DNA from: Nitrosococcus wardiae | Lineage (GTDB): Bacteria > Pseudomonadota > Gammaproteobacteria > Nitrosococcales > Nitrosococcaceae | DNA: 64,000 bases | Reading direction: 5' to 3' | Assembly (NCBI RefSeq): GCF_004421105.1 | Contig: NZ_CP038033.1 | Span: 2,127,659-2,191,658 of the forward strand | Shown: piece by piece, positions 1-9,112 of the stretch | Layout: every line of letters starts with the position of its first letter | Numbering within the stretch: the stretch's first letter is position 1 | Notes under the pieces: generated by a model | What the model saw: only the letters and a program-made list of their open reading frames with translations | The model's database searches: none | What the model was told of the DNA's origin: nothing | Made by a program: the position numbers and the translations under genes

Positions 1-457
1 TGAAGGCGCTGTGGTTGAGGCCATAACGGAAGGTAAAATTGCGGCTTACGTTTGCGACTTTCCTAGTAATCGCTTGAAGGAGCACCCCCAGGTGATTGCT
101 CTGCCCCATATTGGGGCTTCCACTTATGAAGCTGAAGAGAATTGTGCCGTAATGGTGGCGGAGCAGATTCGTGAATTTCTGCAAAATGGTAATGTGCAAA
201 ATTCGGTCAATTTTCCGGAGGCGATGTTACCTCGCACAGAAGGCTGGCGGCTTGCTATTGCCAATGCCAATATCCCTACCATGGTCGCGCAAATCTCTAC
301 CCATCTGGCTGAAGGGGGACTCAATATCATCGATATGCTGAATAAGTCGCGGCGTGATCTGGCCTATACACTGGTGGATGTTGATCGTCCTATCCCAAAG
401 CATCTAATTGAGGGAATCAAAGCGATTCAGGGGGTGCTATCGGTAAGGGCCTTGTAA
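1..457 (+). CDS. serA: D-3-phosphoglycerate dehydrogenase, C-terminal part (5' end outside window)
   Basis: Cytosolic first enzyme of serine synthesis; it oxidises 3-phosphoglycerate to 3-phosphohydroxypyruvate with NAD+. Only about 152 C-terminal residues are in the window; the reading frame is open from base 2. The first part carries the end of the catalytic domain, with the conserved stretch around LPHIGASTYEAEEN that follows the active-site histidine. The last 75 or so residues form an ACT domain (from about NIPTMVAQIST through DVDRPI). This fits the short, ACT-only SerA type. pheA follows after about 80 bp; serC, often found here in relatives, is absent from the interval. Identification is firm although the gene is truncated. 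Confidence 0.9.
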   Translation, partial: EGAVVEAITEGKIAAYVCDFPSNRLKEHPQVIALPHIGASTYEAEENCAVMVAEQIREFLQNGNVQNSVNFPEAMLPRTEGWRLAIANANIPTMVAQISTHLAEGGLNIIDMLNKSRRDLAYTLVDVDRPIPKHLIEGIKAIQGVLSVRAL

Positions 458-536
458 TCAAGGGGGAATACTTTGAGCGGGACTTATTTTGTGCCTCTTG
501 GTTTTCTAAGGTCCTATCATCAGCTTTTTAACAACC

Positions 537-1622
537 ATGGACGATAGTCAACAATTGCAGCAAGTCCGGGCACGCATAGACGCTTTGGACGAGCAAATTC
601 AGCGTCTTCTTAATGAGCGGGCCGAGCTTGCTCGTCAGACAGCACAGATAAAACAGGCCGCGGGTTTAGGGGAAAATTGTTTTCGCCCAGAGCGGGAAGC
701 AGAAATTTTGCGGCGTGTTATCGCCCGCAACCCGGGGCCGCTCAGTGGCCAAGAAATGGCACGTCTGTTTCGGGAGATTATGTCGGCTTGCCTTGCCCTT
801 GAAACGCCCCTGATGATTGCGTATCTGGGTCCGGAGGGAACTTTTACTGAGGCCGCAGCGCTTAAGCACTTTGGCCACTCAGTGAAAACCCGGCCGCTTA
901 TCGCCATTGATGAAATTTTCCGTGAAGTGGAGGCAGGAACAGCCCACTATGGGGTCGTCCCGGTAGAAAACTCTACGGAAGGGGCGGTAACCCACACCTT
1001 AGATCAATTTTTAATTTCGCCATTACAGATTTGTGGCGAGGTGGAGTTACGTATCCACCACCATCTGCTTAGCAGGAACAAGGCCCTTACTGAAGTGAGC
1101 CGGTTATATGCCCACCAGCAAACACTGGCCCAGTGTCGAGAGTGGTTAGATGCTCATCTGGCAGGATGTGAGCGCATTCCAGTGGGCAGCAATGCAGAAG
1201 CTGCACGGCGGGCGGGGAATGAATCCGGCTGCGCTGCCATCGCTAGCGACCGGGCCCGCGAAATCTATGGGCTCCAGGCTTTGGCGACCAATATTGAAGA
1301 TGAGCCAGGAAACACCACCCGTTTTCTGGTGATTGGTTCCCAAGCGGTGGTCCCCAGTGGAAATGATAAGACCTCTTTGCTGCTCTCGGGACCGAACCGC
1401 TCTGGTTTGCTGTATGATTTGCTACGCCCTTTGGCAGATAACGAGATTAGTATGACCCGACTGGAATCTCGCCCTTCACGGCGCAAGCTTTGGGAGTATG
1501 TGTTCTTTATTGATGTGGAAGGGCACATGGAGGATCCCAAAGTCGCCACCGCTCTGGCCACTCTTAAAGACCAGGCCTCCTTTCTCAAGTTACTAGGTTC
1601 CTACCCGCGGGCAGTCATATAA
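537..1622 (+). CDS. pheA: Bifunctional chorismate mutase / prephenate dehydratase (P-protein)
   Basis: Converts chorismate to prephenate and then to phenylpyruvate, the committed route to phenylalanine. The 361 residues show three modules: an AroQ-type helical chorismate mutase (about 1-90, RARIDALDEQIQRLLNER); a prephenate dehydratase domain from about 92 (AYLGPEGTFTEAA) with the catalytic TRF motif in NTTRFLVIG; and a C-terminal ACT domain holding the ESRP motif that binds phenylalanine for feedback inhibition. Length matches the family. It opens a run with hisC, tyrA and aroA spaced by 0-25 bp, so co-transcription is likely. The ATG start has no strong Shine-Dalgarno sequence, but the CM domain begins right behind it. 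Confidence 0.95.
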   Translation: MDDSQQLQQVRARIDALDEQIQRLLNERAELARQTAQIKQAAGLGENCFRPEREAEILRRVIARNPGPLSGQEMARLFREIMSACLALETPLMIAYLGPEGTFTEAAALKHFGHSVKTRPLIAIDEIFREVEAGTAHYGVVPVENSTEGAVTHTLDQFLISPLQICGEVELRIHHHLLSRNKALTEVSRLYAHQQTLAQCREWLDAHLAGCERIPVGSNAEAARRAGNESGCAAIASDRAREIYGLQALATNIEDEPGNTTRFLVIGSQAVVPSGNDKTSLLLSGPNRSGLLYDLLRPLADNEISMTRLESRPSRRKLWEYVFFIDVEGHMEDPKVATALATLKDQASFLKLLGSYPRAVI

Positions 1623-1644
1623 ATATTTGAAGGTATCACAGTTT

Positions 1645-2757
1645 ATGACTGAAAGCTTATTTTACCAGCTTGCGCTGGCTGGAGTACGAGGACTGACTCC
1701 TTACCAGCCGGGTAAACCCATTGAAGAGTTGGAACGGGAGTATGGGGTGCGGGGTGCAGTTAAGTTGGCCTCCAATGAGAACCCGCTGGGTCCTAGCCCT
1801 TTGGCAATGGAAGCAGCTTCTAAGATACTTGGGGAGAGCGCCCGTTATCCCGATGGCAATGGTTTTGCCCTTAAGGCTGCTCTTTCCCAACACTTGGGGG
1901 TTTCAGCGGATCAGATTACTCTAGGCAATGGCTCCAGCGACTTATTGGAGTTTGTGGCTCGGGTGCTGGTGTCCCCTGAGCATGAAGTGGTCTATTCTCA
2001 ATATTGCTTTGCGCTCTATCCTTTGTTGACTCAAGTTCTGGGAGCAAGGGGGCAGGCTGTGCCGGCAAAGAATTTTGGTCATGATCTAGAGGCCATGGCC
2101 AAAGTAGTCAATGAACGGACACGGTTGGTTTATATTGCCAATCCTAATAATCCTACCGGTACTTGGTCGCGGTCTGATGAGCTGGAAGCTTTTCTCGCTG
2201 CCATGCCGGAGCACGTCCTGGTGGTGCTGGATGAGGCCTATTATGACTATGTGGATGAGGCTCAATATCCCCACTCCTTGGCCTGGCTTAACCGTTATCC
2301 TAATTTGATGGTGACTCGTACCTTCTCTAAGGCTTATGGCTTGGCCGGTTTGCGCATTGGTTATGGGGTGTCTCACCGGGATTTAGCCGATTTGATGAAT
2401 AGGGTTCGACCTCCCTTTAATGTCAACAGCTTAGCTTTGGCTGCGGCCACTGCCGCAGTGCAGGACCAAGGACATTTACAGCGCAGCCGGGAGGCGAATC
2501 GTGCTGGAATGGCACAGTTAACGGCGGCATTTAAGGCTTTGAACTTAGAGTATATTCCTTCGGTGAGCAATTTCGTAACCGTCGATGTGGGTCAACCGGG
2601 GGAGAAGGTTTATGAAGCCCTCCTGGGGCAGGGGGTAATTGTCAGGCCCATGGCAGGATATGGCCTACCGGGGCACTTGCGGGTAACGGTGGGGCAAGAG
2701 GCGGAAAACGCGCGTTTTATTCAAGCCCTTGAGGCCATTCTCAAGGAGCCCCGGTGA
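1645..2757 (+). CDS. hisC: Histidinol-phosphate aminotransferase
   Basis: PLP-dependent class I/II transaminase. It converts imidazole acetol-phosphate to histidinol phosphate, and in this gene neighbourhood it commonly also transaminates aromatic keto acids. Visible marks are ASNENPLGPSP near the N-terminus, NPNNPTGT, the DEAYYDY cofactor-binding segment, and the PLP lysine at about residue 229 in TFSKAYGLAGLRIGYG. The ATG at 1645 is preceded by GAAGG at a usable distance; an in-frame TTG at 1627 would add six residues. Placement between pheA and tyrA (the hisC2 position of pseudomonads) suggests a role in Phe/Tyr formation beside or instead of histidine synthesis. The specificity is inference. 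Confidence 0.92.
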   Translation: MTESLFYQLALAGVRGLTPYQPGKPIEELEREYGVRGAVKLASNENPLGPSPLAMEAASKILGESARYPDGNGFALKAALSQHLGVSADQITLGNGSSDLLEFVARVLVSPEHEVVYSQYCFALYPLLTQVLGARGQAVPAKNFGHDLEAMAKVVNERTRLVYIANPNNPTGTWSRSDELEAFLAAMPEHVLVVLDEAYYDYVDEAQYPHSLAWLNRYPNLMVTRTFSKAYGLAGLRIGYGVSHRDLADLMNRVRPPFNVNSLALAAATAAVQDQGHLQRSREANRAGMAQLTAAFKALNLEYIPSVSNFVTVDVGQPGEKVYEALLGQGVIVRPMAGYGLPGHLRVTVGQEAENARFIQALEAILKEPR

Positions 2758-3614
2758 TCCAACGTCTCTGCGTTCTTGGGGTCGGATTGATTGGGGGGTC
2801 TTTGGCCTTAGCCCTTAAGCGCTCAGGGGCAGTAAGCGAAGTGATTGGCTATGAAAAGGACCCACTTTATAGAGCTAAGGCGCTTTCCTTGGGTATCATC
2901 GACCGGGCTGAAGTTTGTCTTGCAGAGGCACTCAGGGGGGCAGAGGTGGTCGTTTTGGCTGTGCCACTGGGGGGCATGGAGGGACTATTTCAACAAATGG
3001 CTCCCCACTTGAAACCAGAGATGGTGGTGACTGATGTGGGTAGCGTCAAGGGTAGCGTGGTCACAGCCGCCCGTGCTGAATTAGGGACACGAATTGTGGA
3101 CTTTGTGCCAGGCCATCCTATCGCTGGCACAGAAAAAAGTGGTCCGGAGGCCGCTTTTTCCGACCTATTTTGTCTCCATAAGGTGATTCTTACTCCTTTA
3201 CCTGAGAATCGCCCTGGGGCGGTGGAGACGGTCAGGAGGATGTGGCATCAGGCCGGCGCTGAGGTCGTTGAAATCAGTAGTGCTTATCATGATCAAGTGT
3301 TGGCAGGGGTTAGTCATCTTCCCCATGTATTAGCTTTTGTCCTAGTGGACCTGCTAGCTAAGGTAGGGGAACCGCAAGACACTTTACAGTTTGCCGCTGG
3401 GGGGTTTCGGGATTTTTCTCGCATTGCCTCTAGCGATCCTACCGTATGGCGGGATATTTGTCTTGCCAACCGGGAGCCTTTGCTCGCGCTTTTGGATCAC
3501 TTTGAGGCTGAACTTCACACTGTAGGCGAGGCCCTTCGCCATGGTGACGGAGGCAAGCTGGCAGAGATCTTCGCCCGGGCCAAGGCTGCTCGAGATACCC
3601 ATTATAACGCTTGA
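2754..3614 (+). CDS. tyrA: Prephenate dehydrogenase
   Basis: Oxidatively decarboxylates prephenate (or arogenate) to the tyrosine precursor. The N-terminal Rossmann fold carries GVGLIGGSLALALKRSG; later come TDVGSVKG, the catalytic histidine region PGHPIAGTEKSG, and the helical dimerisation half with HLPHVLA and ASSDPTVWRDI. The 286 residues match the monofunctional type, with no chorismate mutase or ACT extension. It starts at a GTG overlapping the hisC stop (GTGA), which points to translational coupling. In pseudomonads the equivalent protein is fused to AroA; here the two are separate genes that abut. Confidence 0.93.
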   Translation: MIQRLCVLGVGLIGGSLALALKRSGAVSEVIGYEKDPLYRAKALSLGIIDRAEVCLAEALRGAEVVVLAVPLGGMEGLFQQMAPHLKPEMVVTDVGSVKGSVVTAARAELGTRIVDFVPGHPIAGTEKSGPEAAFSDLFCLHKVILTPLPENRPGAVETVRRMWHQAGAEVVEISSAYHDQVLAGVSHLPHVLAFVLVDLLAKVGEPQDTLQFAAGGFRDFSRIASSDPTVWRDICLANREPLLALLDHFEAELHTVGEALRHGDGGKLAEIFARAKAARDTHYNA

Positions 3615-3625
3615 GGGAGAGTATT

Positions 3626-4978
3626 ATGGGATGCAGGGACAATAGCATGCAGTCTATCGAATTATCACAAGATTCTATCGCCTTCATTGTTGAGCCTGGG
3701 GGTTCTCTGGCGGGTCGGTTGCGGGTTCCGGGAGATAAATCCATCTCCCATCGGGCCATTATTTTTGCCGCTTTGGCCGAGGGCATCACTGAAATTACAG
3801 GTTTTCTGGAAGGGGAAGATACCCTGGCAACCCTCCAGGCCTTTCGGGCTCTGGGAGTCAATATAGAGGGGCCTGAGGGAGGGCGGGTCAAAGTCCATGG
3901 GGTAGGGTTGCAGGGGCTGCAGGCGCCGGAGAAACCCCTCTATCTAGGTAATTCGGGAACTTCAATGCGGTTGCTTGCCGGTCTTTTTGCTGGGCAACCC
4001 TTTGATGTCACCCTGGTGGGGGACCAATCTCTTTCCCGCCGCCCTATGCGGCGAGTCTGTGATCCTTTGACCCGGATGGGGGCCTTGATTGAAGCGGCGG
4101 CCCAAGGTACCCCTCCCTTGCACATTCATGGTGGGCAGTCTCTGCAGGGGATTGAATATGCCATGCCGGTGGCTAGTGCCCAGGTGAAATCCAGCTTGTT
4201 ATTGGCCGGCCTTTACGCTACTGGACCCACTTCTGTCATTGAGCCTGCTCCGACCCGGGATCACACCGAGCGAATGTTAATGGGCTTTGGCTATCCAGTA
4301 GAGCGAGAGGGGGCAAAAGTTTGCGTCAACGGGGCAGGAGTATTGCGGGGTACTGCAGTTGAGGTTCCCGCCGATATTTCTTCGGCAGCCTTTTTTATGG
4401 TGGGCGCCGCGATTAGTCAAGATTCAAACATTTTGCTGGAGCATGTGGGGATCAACCCAACCCGGACAGGGATCATTGATATCCTTCGGCGTATGGGCGC
4501 GCAAATTGAAATAGAGGAAACCGGGATCGTCGGTGGCGAGCCGGTAGCGACGATCCGCGTCCGTGCCAGTCGGTTGCGGGGAATTAATATTCCTGAAGAT
4601 CTCGTCCCCCTAGCAATCGATGAATTCCCGGCCTTGTTTGTCGCTGCTGCCTGTGCCGAGGGTGAGACTGTGTTGACGGGCGCTGAGGAACTGCGAGTCA
4701 AGGAAAGCGACCGTATTCAAGTTATGGCTGATGGCCTGCAAGCGTTGGGGATTTCTGCCCAGCCGGCACCGGACGGAATTATTATCCAAGGAGGGGCGCT
4801 GCAAGGGGGAGAAGTCCATAGCCACGGTGATCACCGCTGTGCGATGGCCTTTGCTATGGCTGGCTTGGCTGCTAAGAAAACAGTGACTATTCACGATTGT
4901 GCCAATGTGGCGACCTCTTTCCCAGGGTTTTTGGAGCTAGCCTCAGGTGCTGGCATGACAATTCGCTGCACTGAATAA
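3626..4978 (+). CDS. aroA: 3-phosphoshikimate 1-carboxyvinyltransferase (EPSP synthase)
   Basis: Transfers the enolpyruvyl group of PEP to shikimate-3-phosphate, the sixth step of the shikimate pathway. Key segments are VPGDKSISHRA (phosphate and shikimate binding, about residue 35), the PEP loop YLGNSGTSMRLLAGL, LSRRPMRR, ADISSAAFF, and the C-terminal LRVKESDRI and GDHRCAMAFA. The GNSGT loop has Thr-Ser-Met-Arg where E. coli has Ala-Met-Arg; substitutions in this loop mark glyphosate-variable classes, but the class was not assigned. The ATG at 3626 has GGGAGA just upstream and is preferred. An in-frame TTG at 3611 overlaps the tyrA stop as TTGA and could be the coupled start. Confidence 0.94.
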   Translation: MGCRDNSMQSIELSQDSIAFIVEPGGSLAGRLRVPGDKSISHRAIIFAALAEGITEITGFLEGEDTLATLQAFRALGVNIEGPEGGRVKVHGVGLQGLQAPEKPLYLGNSGTSMRLLAGLFAGQPFDVTLVGDQSLSRRPMRRVCDPLTRMGALIEAAAQGTPPLHIHGGQSLQGIEYAMPVASAQVKSSLLLAGLYATGPTSVIEPAPTRDHTERMLMGFGYPVEREGAKVCVNGAGVLRGTAVEVPADISSAAFFMVGAAISQDSNILLEHVGINPTRTGIIDILRRMGAQIEIEETGIVGGEPVATIRVRASRLRGINIPEDLVPLAIDEFPALFVAAACAEGETVLTGAEELRVKESDRIQVMADGLQALGISAQPAPDGIIIQGGALQGGEVHSHGDHRCAMAFAMAGLAAKKTVTIHDCANVATSFPGFLELASGAGMTIRCTE

Positions 4979-4996
4979 ATTAAGCATTCAACTTTC

Positions 4997-5671
4997 ATGT
5001 TACCTTACAAATTGATAGTTTTTGATTGGGACGGAACCTTAATGGATTCGGAAGCCCGTATCGTCGCGAGCATGCGCGCGGCCATCCGTGATCTTAACCT
5101 TCTCCCTCGTGAGAATGAGGCTTTACGGAATGTGATTGGCTTAGGCTTACAAGAGGCTTTAGCCACGCTTTATCCGGAGGGTGACCGATTAATAAAAAGC
5201 GCCTTGGTCGAGCGCTATCGCCACTATTATCTGAATGCGGATCCAACCCCTAGCCAACTCTTCGAGGGGGTGGAACTGTTATTGGAAAAATTGCAGGAGC
5301 AGGGGTATTTAATGGCCATTGCTACCGGCAAGGGGCGTATCGGCTTAGATCGGGTATTACCTGAGGTTGGTGTTGCCCATTATTTTTGTACCAGTCGCTG
5401 TGCTGATGAAACAGCGTCAAAACCCCACCCTCGCATGCTAGTGGAGATTATGGCCCAGGCAAAGGTCACAGCTAGGGAAACCCTGATGGTTGGCGACACT
5501 GAATATGACATGCTTATGGCGAAATACGCAGGGACCGATGCTTTGGCTGTGAGTTATGGCGTTCACGAAAAAATCCGCTTGCAACGCTGTAATCCCATTG
5601 ATTGTGTCGATTCAATCGAGGCATTACAAGGCTGGTTGCTAAAGTCAGTTCCTAAGGCCCATGTTAAGTGA
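4997..5671 (+). CDS. HAD-IA family hydrolase (phosphoglycolate-phosphatase-like)
   Basis: Small-molecule phosphatase of the haloacid dehalogenase superfamily; the substrate is unknown. All four HAD motifs are present: motif I FDWDGTLMDSE at about residue 8, motif II threonine in IATGKG, the motif III lysine in ASKPHPRM, and motif IV in VGDTEYDM. The 224 residues and helical cap after motif I place it in subfamily IA beside Gph-type enzymes. It sits between aroA and cmk, 18 bp after aroA, so it is probably in the same transcript. A house-cleaning role (phosphoglycolate or nucleotides) is plausible but not shown by the sequence. Confidence 0.82.
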   Translation: MLPYKLIVFDWDGTLMDSEARIVASMRAAIRDLNLLPRENEALRNVIGLGLQEALATLYPEGDRLIKSALVERYRHYYLNADPTPSQLFEGVELLLEKLQEQGYLMAIATGKGRIGLDRVLPEVGVAHYFCTSRCADETASKPHPRMLVEIMAQAKVTARETLMVGDTEYDMLMAKYAGTDALAVSYGVHEKIRLQRCNPIDCVDSIEALQGWLLKSVPKAHVK

Positions 5672-5754
5672 ACTATGGGCGATAAAAGGTGACGGGATTC
5701 CGGCAATGACTATCTACGCGGCTTACTTTTTTGGCGCTTCTCGCCTTAGGGGCC

Positions 5755-6453
5755 ATGAACATGGGGGAGGGTAAAGAAATCCCTGTAATTACAATAGATG
5801 GGCCTAGTGGTTCAGGGAAGGGCACTTTGGCGCAGCAATTGGCTCAGCATTTAGGATGGCACTATTTGGATAGTGGTGCTATATACCGTGTTTTGGCTTT
5901 AGCAGCGAGCAAGCACGGCATTACACCAAATGATCCTAAAAGGCTAAAAACTTTGGCCCAGCATTTGGATGTCCGGTTTGTCTCGGCACCAGAGGGCGCT
6001 TCGGCACGAGTGTTTCTAGAAGGCCTTGATGTGAGTGACGCTATCCGCAGCGAGGACTGCGGTAATGCTGCTTCAAAGATTGCTGCTTTGCCTGAAGTCC
6101 GAGAAGCTTTGCTGAGGCGGCAACGGGCTTTTCGCAAAGCCCCAGGATTAGTTACTGATGGGCGGGATATGGGGACAGTGGTGTTTCCAGAGGCAACGTT
6201 GAAAATTTTTCTTACTGCGAGCCCGCAAGAACGTGCCCGGAGACGTTATAACCAGTTGAAGGAAAAAGGTGTAGATGCTAATCTGAATTGCTTAGAGAAA
6301 GAAATTGCTGAGCGGGATGTACGCGACTGTGAACGTAATGCTGCACCGCTTAAGCCGGCTGATGATGCTATAATGCTGGATTCTACCAAGCTTGCTATTA
6401 GGGATGTATTCCAGCAAGTGCTATTGTGGTTGCCGAACAAGTTATGTAATTAG
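5755..6453 (+). CDS. cmk: Cytidylate kinase
   Basis: Phosphorylates CMP and dCMP with ATP, recycling nucleotides for RNA, DNA and lipid synthesis. The N-terminus has the P-loop [17 protein letters not shown], followed by the substrate segment LDSGAIYR and, near residue 140, [12 protein letters not shown]. The C-terminal part has [11 protein letters not shown] and the arginines of RDVRDCER. Length of about 232 residues is normal. The ATG at 5755 or the one at 5761 is preferred over the TTG at 5731 because TTAGGGG lies just before them. The position ahead of rpsA is the usual proteobacterial arrangement. Confidence 0.94.
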   Translation: MNMGEGKEIPVITIDGPSGSGKGTLAQQLAQHLGWHYLDSGAIYRVLALAASKHGITPNDPKRLKTLAQHLDVRFVSAPEGASARVFLEGLDVSDAIRSEDCGNAASKIAALPEVREALLRRQRAFRKAPGLVTDGRDMGTVVFPEATLKIFLTASPQERARRRYNQLKEKGVDANLNCLEKEIAERDVRDCERNAAPLKPADDAIMLDSTKLAIRDVFQQVLLWLPNKLCN

Positions 6454-6564
6454 GGTTGTCCGAGGTATTTTATGCCACGGGCCAAGATAGACAATTGCTC
6501 CGCAAGTTGCGGGGTATTAACTGGTTGGTAGGGATATCTGCTAACCAAGGGTTTTGGTGAGTCA
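6454..6564 (+). promoter_or_regulatory. rpsA leader with possible hairpins
   Basis: The 111 bp between cmk and rpsA hold two short imperfect inverted repeats: around 6496-6517 (CTCCGCAA...CGGGG) and around 6524-6547 (TTGGT...ACCAA). In E. coli the structured rpsA leader allows S1 to repress its own translation. Similar control here is inference from position only, and the structures are weak. Confidence 0.3.
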
Positions 6565-8247
6565 ATGGGCGAAAGCTTTGCAGAGTTGTTTGAAAAAAGC
6601 CAGGCGAATACGCCGATGGCGCCGGGCTCTATTGTGACGGGGACCGTCATGGAAATTCGTCCCGACGTGGTGATTGTCAACGCCGGATTTAAGTCGGAGG
6701 GGGTTATCCCTGTTGAGCAATTCCGCGACGAGAAGGGAGATCTGAGTATCTCTGAGGGTGATTTAGTCGAGGTCGCCTTAGAGTCTGTTGAGGACGGTTT
6801 TGGTGAGACCCGCCTTTCCCATGAAAAGGCCAAAGCAGCTCGGGTTTGGAACGACCTTGAGAAGGCCTTTGAAGCCGCTGAGACCGTCACAGGGATGCTC
6901 ACTGGCAAGGTCAAAGGGGGTTTCACGGTAGATTTAAACGGTGTCCGGGCATTCTTGCCGGGATCGTTGGTCGATGTCCGTCCGGTGCGCGATACTGCCT
7001 ATCTTGAGGGCAAAGAGCTTGAATTTAAGCTTATCAAGTTGGATCGTCGGCGCAATAATATTGTAGTTTCTCGCCGAGCGGTAATGGAAGCTGAGTACAG
7101 CGCAGAACGAGAGGCCCTACTCTCTAGTTTGGAGGAAGGTAAGACAGTCAAGGGTATCGTCAAGAATCTGACTGATTATGGTGCCTTCGTGGACTTGGGG
7201 GGGTTAGATGGGCTACTCCATATTACGGATATGTCCTGGAAACGGATCAAGCATCCTTCTGAAGTCGTTAATATTGGCGACGAGATCACCGTTCAGGTGC
7301 TCAAATTTGATAAAGAACGTCAGCGTGTCTCCCTCGGCCTCAAACAGATGGGAGAAGATCCTTGGAAAGATTTGGCGCGGCGCTATCCTGACAATACCCG
7401 CCTCTTTGGCAAAGTCACCAATGTGACAGATTATGGCTGTTTTGTGGAGATTGAAGAGGGAGTAGAGGGGTTGGTCCACATGTCTGAGATGGATTGGACC
7501 AATAAAAATATTCACCCCTCAAAGCTCGTTCAAGTGGGCGATGAAGTTGAGGTGATGGTGCTCGACATTGATGAAGAGCGCCGCCGTATTTCCTTGGGGA
7601 TGAAACAATGTCAGCCTAACCCTTGGGAGGAGTTTGCCCAGAAATATAATAAAGGTGATCACGTCGTTGGTGAGATCAAATCCATTACTGATTTTGGTAT
7701 TTTTGTCGGTTTGGAAGGCGGCATTGATGGCCTGGTTCACCTCTCGGATATTTCCTGGTCGGCCTCTGGTGAGGAGACAATCCGTAATTATAAGAAGGGC
7801 GATCAAGTTGAAGCGGTGGTTCTCGCTATTGATCCGGAGAGGGAGCGTATTTCTCTGGGAGTCAAGCAGCTCGAAGAGGATCCCTTTTCCAGCTATATTG
7901 CTGCCCGTTCTAAAGGCAGTATAGTCAAAGGAACTGTCAAGGCGGTTGATGCTAAGGGCGTGGTTGTTGAGCTGGCTGAGGGTGTAGAAGGGCAGTTGCG
8001 GGCTTCGGAGATTTCTCGTGAGCGAATAGATGATGCCCGTAATTTTCTTAATGTTGGTGACGAAATAGAGGCTAAATTTACCGGTATCGATCGTAAGAAT
8101 CGAGTGATTACTATCTCTATTCGCGCTAAGGATGAAGAGGAAGAGGCGGAAGCTATTAAGGAATACTCAGGAACGAGTGCCGCTGCTTCAACAACATTGG
8201 GGGATATCCTGAAGGAGCAGATGGAAAGGCAAGAAGAGGAAAGTTAG
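6565..8247 (+). CDS. rpsA: 30S ribosomal protein S1
   Basis: Largest 30S protein; it binds mRNA leaders and unwinds structure so that weak or structured messages can be translated. The 560 residues contain six S1 (OB-fold) repeats at roughly 20-87, 105-170, 190-260, 277-347, 364-434 and 450-520. Repeats 3-6 show the typical pattern of G..V.G.V....DYGAFVDL then [10 protein letters not shown]. The acidic tail ([11 protein letters not shown]) is family-typical. Full length matches the E. coli protein (557), unlike the truncated S1 of Gram-positives. ihfB follows, as in most gammaproteobacteria. Confidence 0.97.
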   Translation: MGESFAELFEKSQANTPMAPGSIVTGTVMEIRPDVVIVNAGFKSEGVIPVEQFRDEKGDLSISEGDLVEVALESVEDGFGETRLSHEKAKAARVWNDLEKAFEAAETVTGMLTGKVKGGFTVDLNGVRAFLPGSLVDVRPVRDTAYLEGKELEFKLIKLDRRRNNIVVSRRAVMEAEYSAEREALLSSLEEGKTVKGIVKNLTDYGAFVDLGGLDGLLHITDMSWKRIKHPSEVVNIGDEITVQVLKFDKERQRVSLGLKQMGEDPWKDLARRYPDNTRLFGKVTNVTDYGCFVEIEEGVEGLVHMSEMDWTNKNIHPSKLVQVGDEVEVMVLDIDEERRRISLGMKQCQPNPWEEFAQKYNKGDHVVGEIKSITDFGIFVGLEGGIDGLVHLSDISWSASGEETIRNYKKGDQVEAVVLAIDPERERISLGVKQLEEDPFSSYIAARSKGSIVKGTVKAVDAKGVVVELAEGVEGQLRASEISRERIDDARNFLNVGDEIEAKFTGIDRKNRVITISIRAKDEEEEAEAIKEYSGTSAAASTTLGDILKEQMERQEEES

Positions 8248-8314
8248 CGGATTTTTTTGCTAAGGTTAATTGTGGTTGCATCCGGTCCTGGTGTGGCTTT
8301 GGGAGTGTAGTATT

Positions 8315-8605
8315 ATGACCAAGTCGGAGTTAATTGAAAGACTCGCCCAGCGTCAGGCGCTTTTGTCTTATCGTGATGTAGAGCTAGCGGTTAAGACACT
8401 GCTAGAGTCGATGAGCCAGGCTTTAGCGCAAGGTGAGCGCATTGAGATACGGGGGTTTGGAAGTTTCTCATTGCATTATCGCCCACCGCGGACCGGGCGC
8501 AACCCAAAGACTGGTGATGCTGTGCCATTGCCCTCTAAATATGTTCCGCACTTCAAACCGGGTAAAGAGTTAAGAGAGCGGGTGGATCGTAGCGCTCATG
8601 CTTAG
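8315..8605 (+). CDS. ihfB: Integration host factor subunit beta
   Basis: Forms the IHF heterodimer with IhfA, a sequence-specific DNA-bending nucleoid protein used in recombination, replication and sigma-54 promoter activation. The 96-residue protein starts [14 protein letters not shown] and carries the diagnostic arm motif [20 protein letters not shown] with the tip proline. The ATG at 8315 has GGGAG nine bases upstream; an upstream in-frame ATG at 8270 lacks this and would add 15 alien residues. It follows rpsA by 67 bp. Confidence 0.96.
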   Translation: MTKSELIERLAQRQALLSYRDVELAVKTLLESMSQALAQGERIEIRGFGSFSLHYRPPRTGRNPKTGDAVPLPSKYVPHFKPGKELRERVDRSAHA

Positions 8606-8655
8606 TTTTGGTTTTGGTAGATTCAGTAACTTAGGAGAGATATTAGCAACCGCTT

Positions 8656-9096
8656 ATGAAGTTTAGTCTGGATGAGAGGCTAGATGTTTATACGGTAAGC
8701 GCCTACGGTCTTGGGTATGTGGAGTTTAGCATACCGACCTACCTTGAAGAAGATGCTGAACTTTTGAAAGAAGGGTTAAATCCGAATGAGGGGCGGCAAA
8801 AGGTATCCCAGAGTGTTGTGGTTTTGCCGGGCCAATTGCAGAAATGGCCTCCCGCCTCCTTTTCTGAGCTAGAAAAGTCCCATTTTCAATCTCTCCTAGA
8901 GCTGAAACCAGAAGTGGTGGTGGTCGGGACGGGGGAACGGTTGCGCTTCCCTGCCTCCTACCTGGTAGAGCCTTTATTAAGGCACCAGGTAGGAGTGGAG
9001 TTCATGGATACTGCAGCCGCTTGTCGGACTTATAATATCCTTGTCGGTGAAGGGCGCCGGGTAATTGCAGCGCTATTAATGATTACTAATGGTTAA
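8656..9096 (+). CDS. Mth938-like domain protein (DUF498 family)
   Basis: Small alpha/beta protein of the Mth938/Xcc1710 family, whose human relatives include the complex I assembly factor NDUFAF3; bacterial function is not established. At 146 residues, the core runs from SQSVVVLPGQLQKWP through PEVVVVGTGERLRFP to the C-terminal GVEFMDTAAACRTYNILVGEGR, which match the family's conserved blocks. It lies 50 bp after ihfB with GGAGAG before the ATG, so it may share its transcript. The usual neighbours lapA and lapB are displaced by rpoS and fdxA. Confidence 0.8.
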   Translation: MKFSLDERLDVYTVSAYGLGYVEFSIPTYLEEDAELLKEGLNPNEGRQKVSQSVVVLPGQLQKWPPASFSELEKSHFQSLLELKPEVVVVGTGERLRFPASYLVEPLLRHQVGVEFMDTAAACRTYNILVGEGRRVIAALLMITNG

Positions 9097-9112
9097 GTTG
9101 CTCTAGATCGAT

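Noticed and set aside
3608-3640. Broken fusion of tyrA and aroA
   Set aside because: Both proteins are complete with their own starts, so no frameshift is needed.
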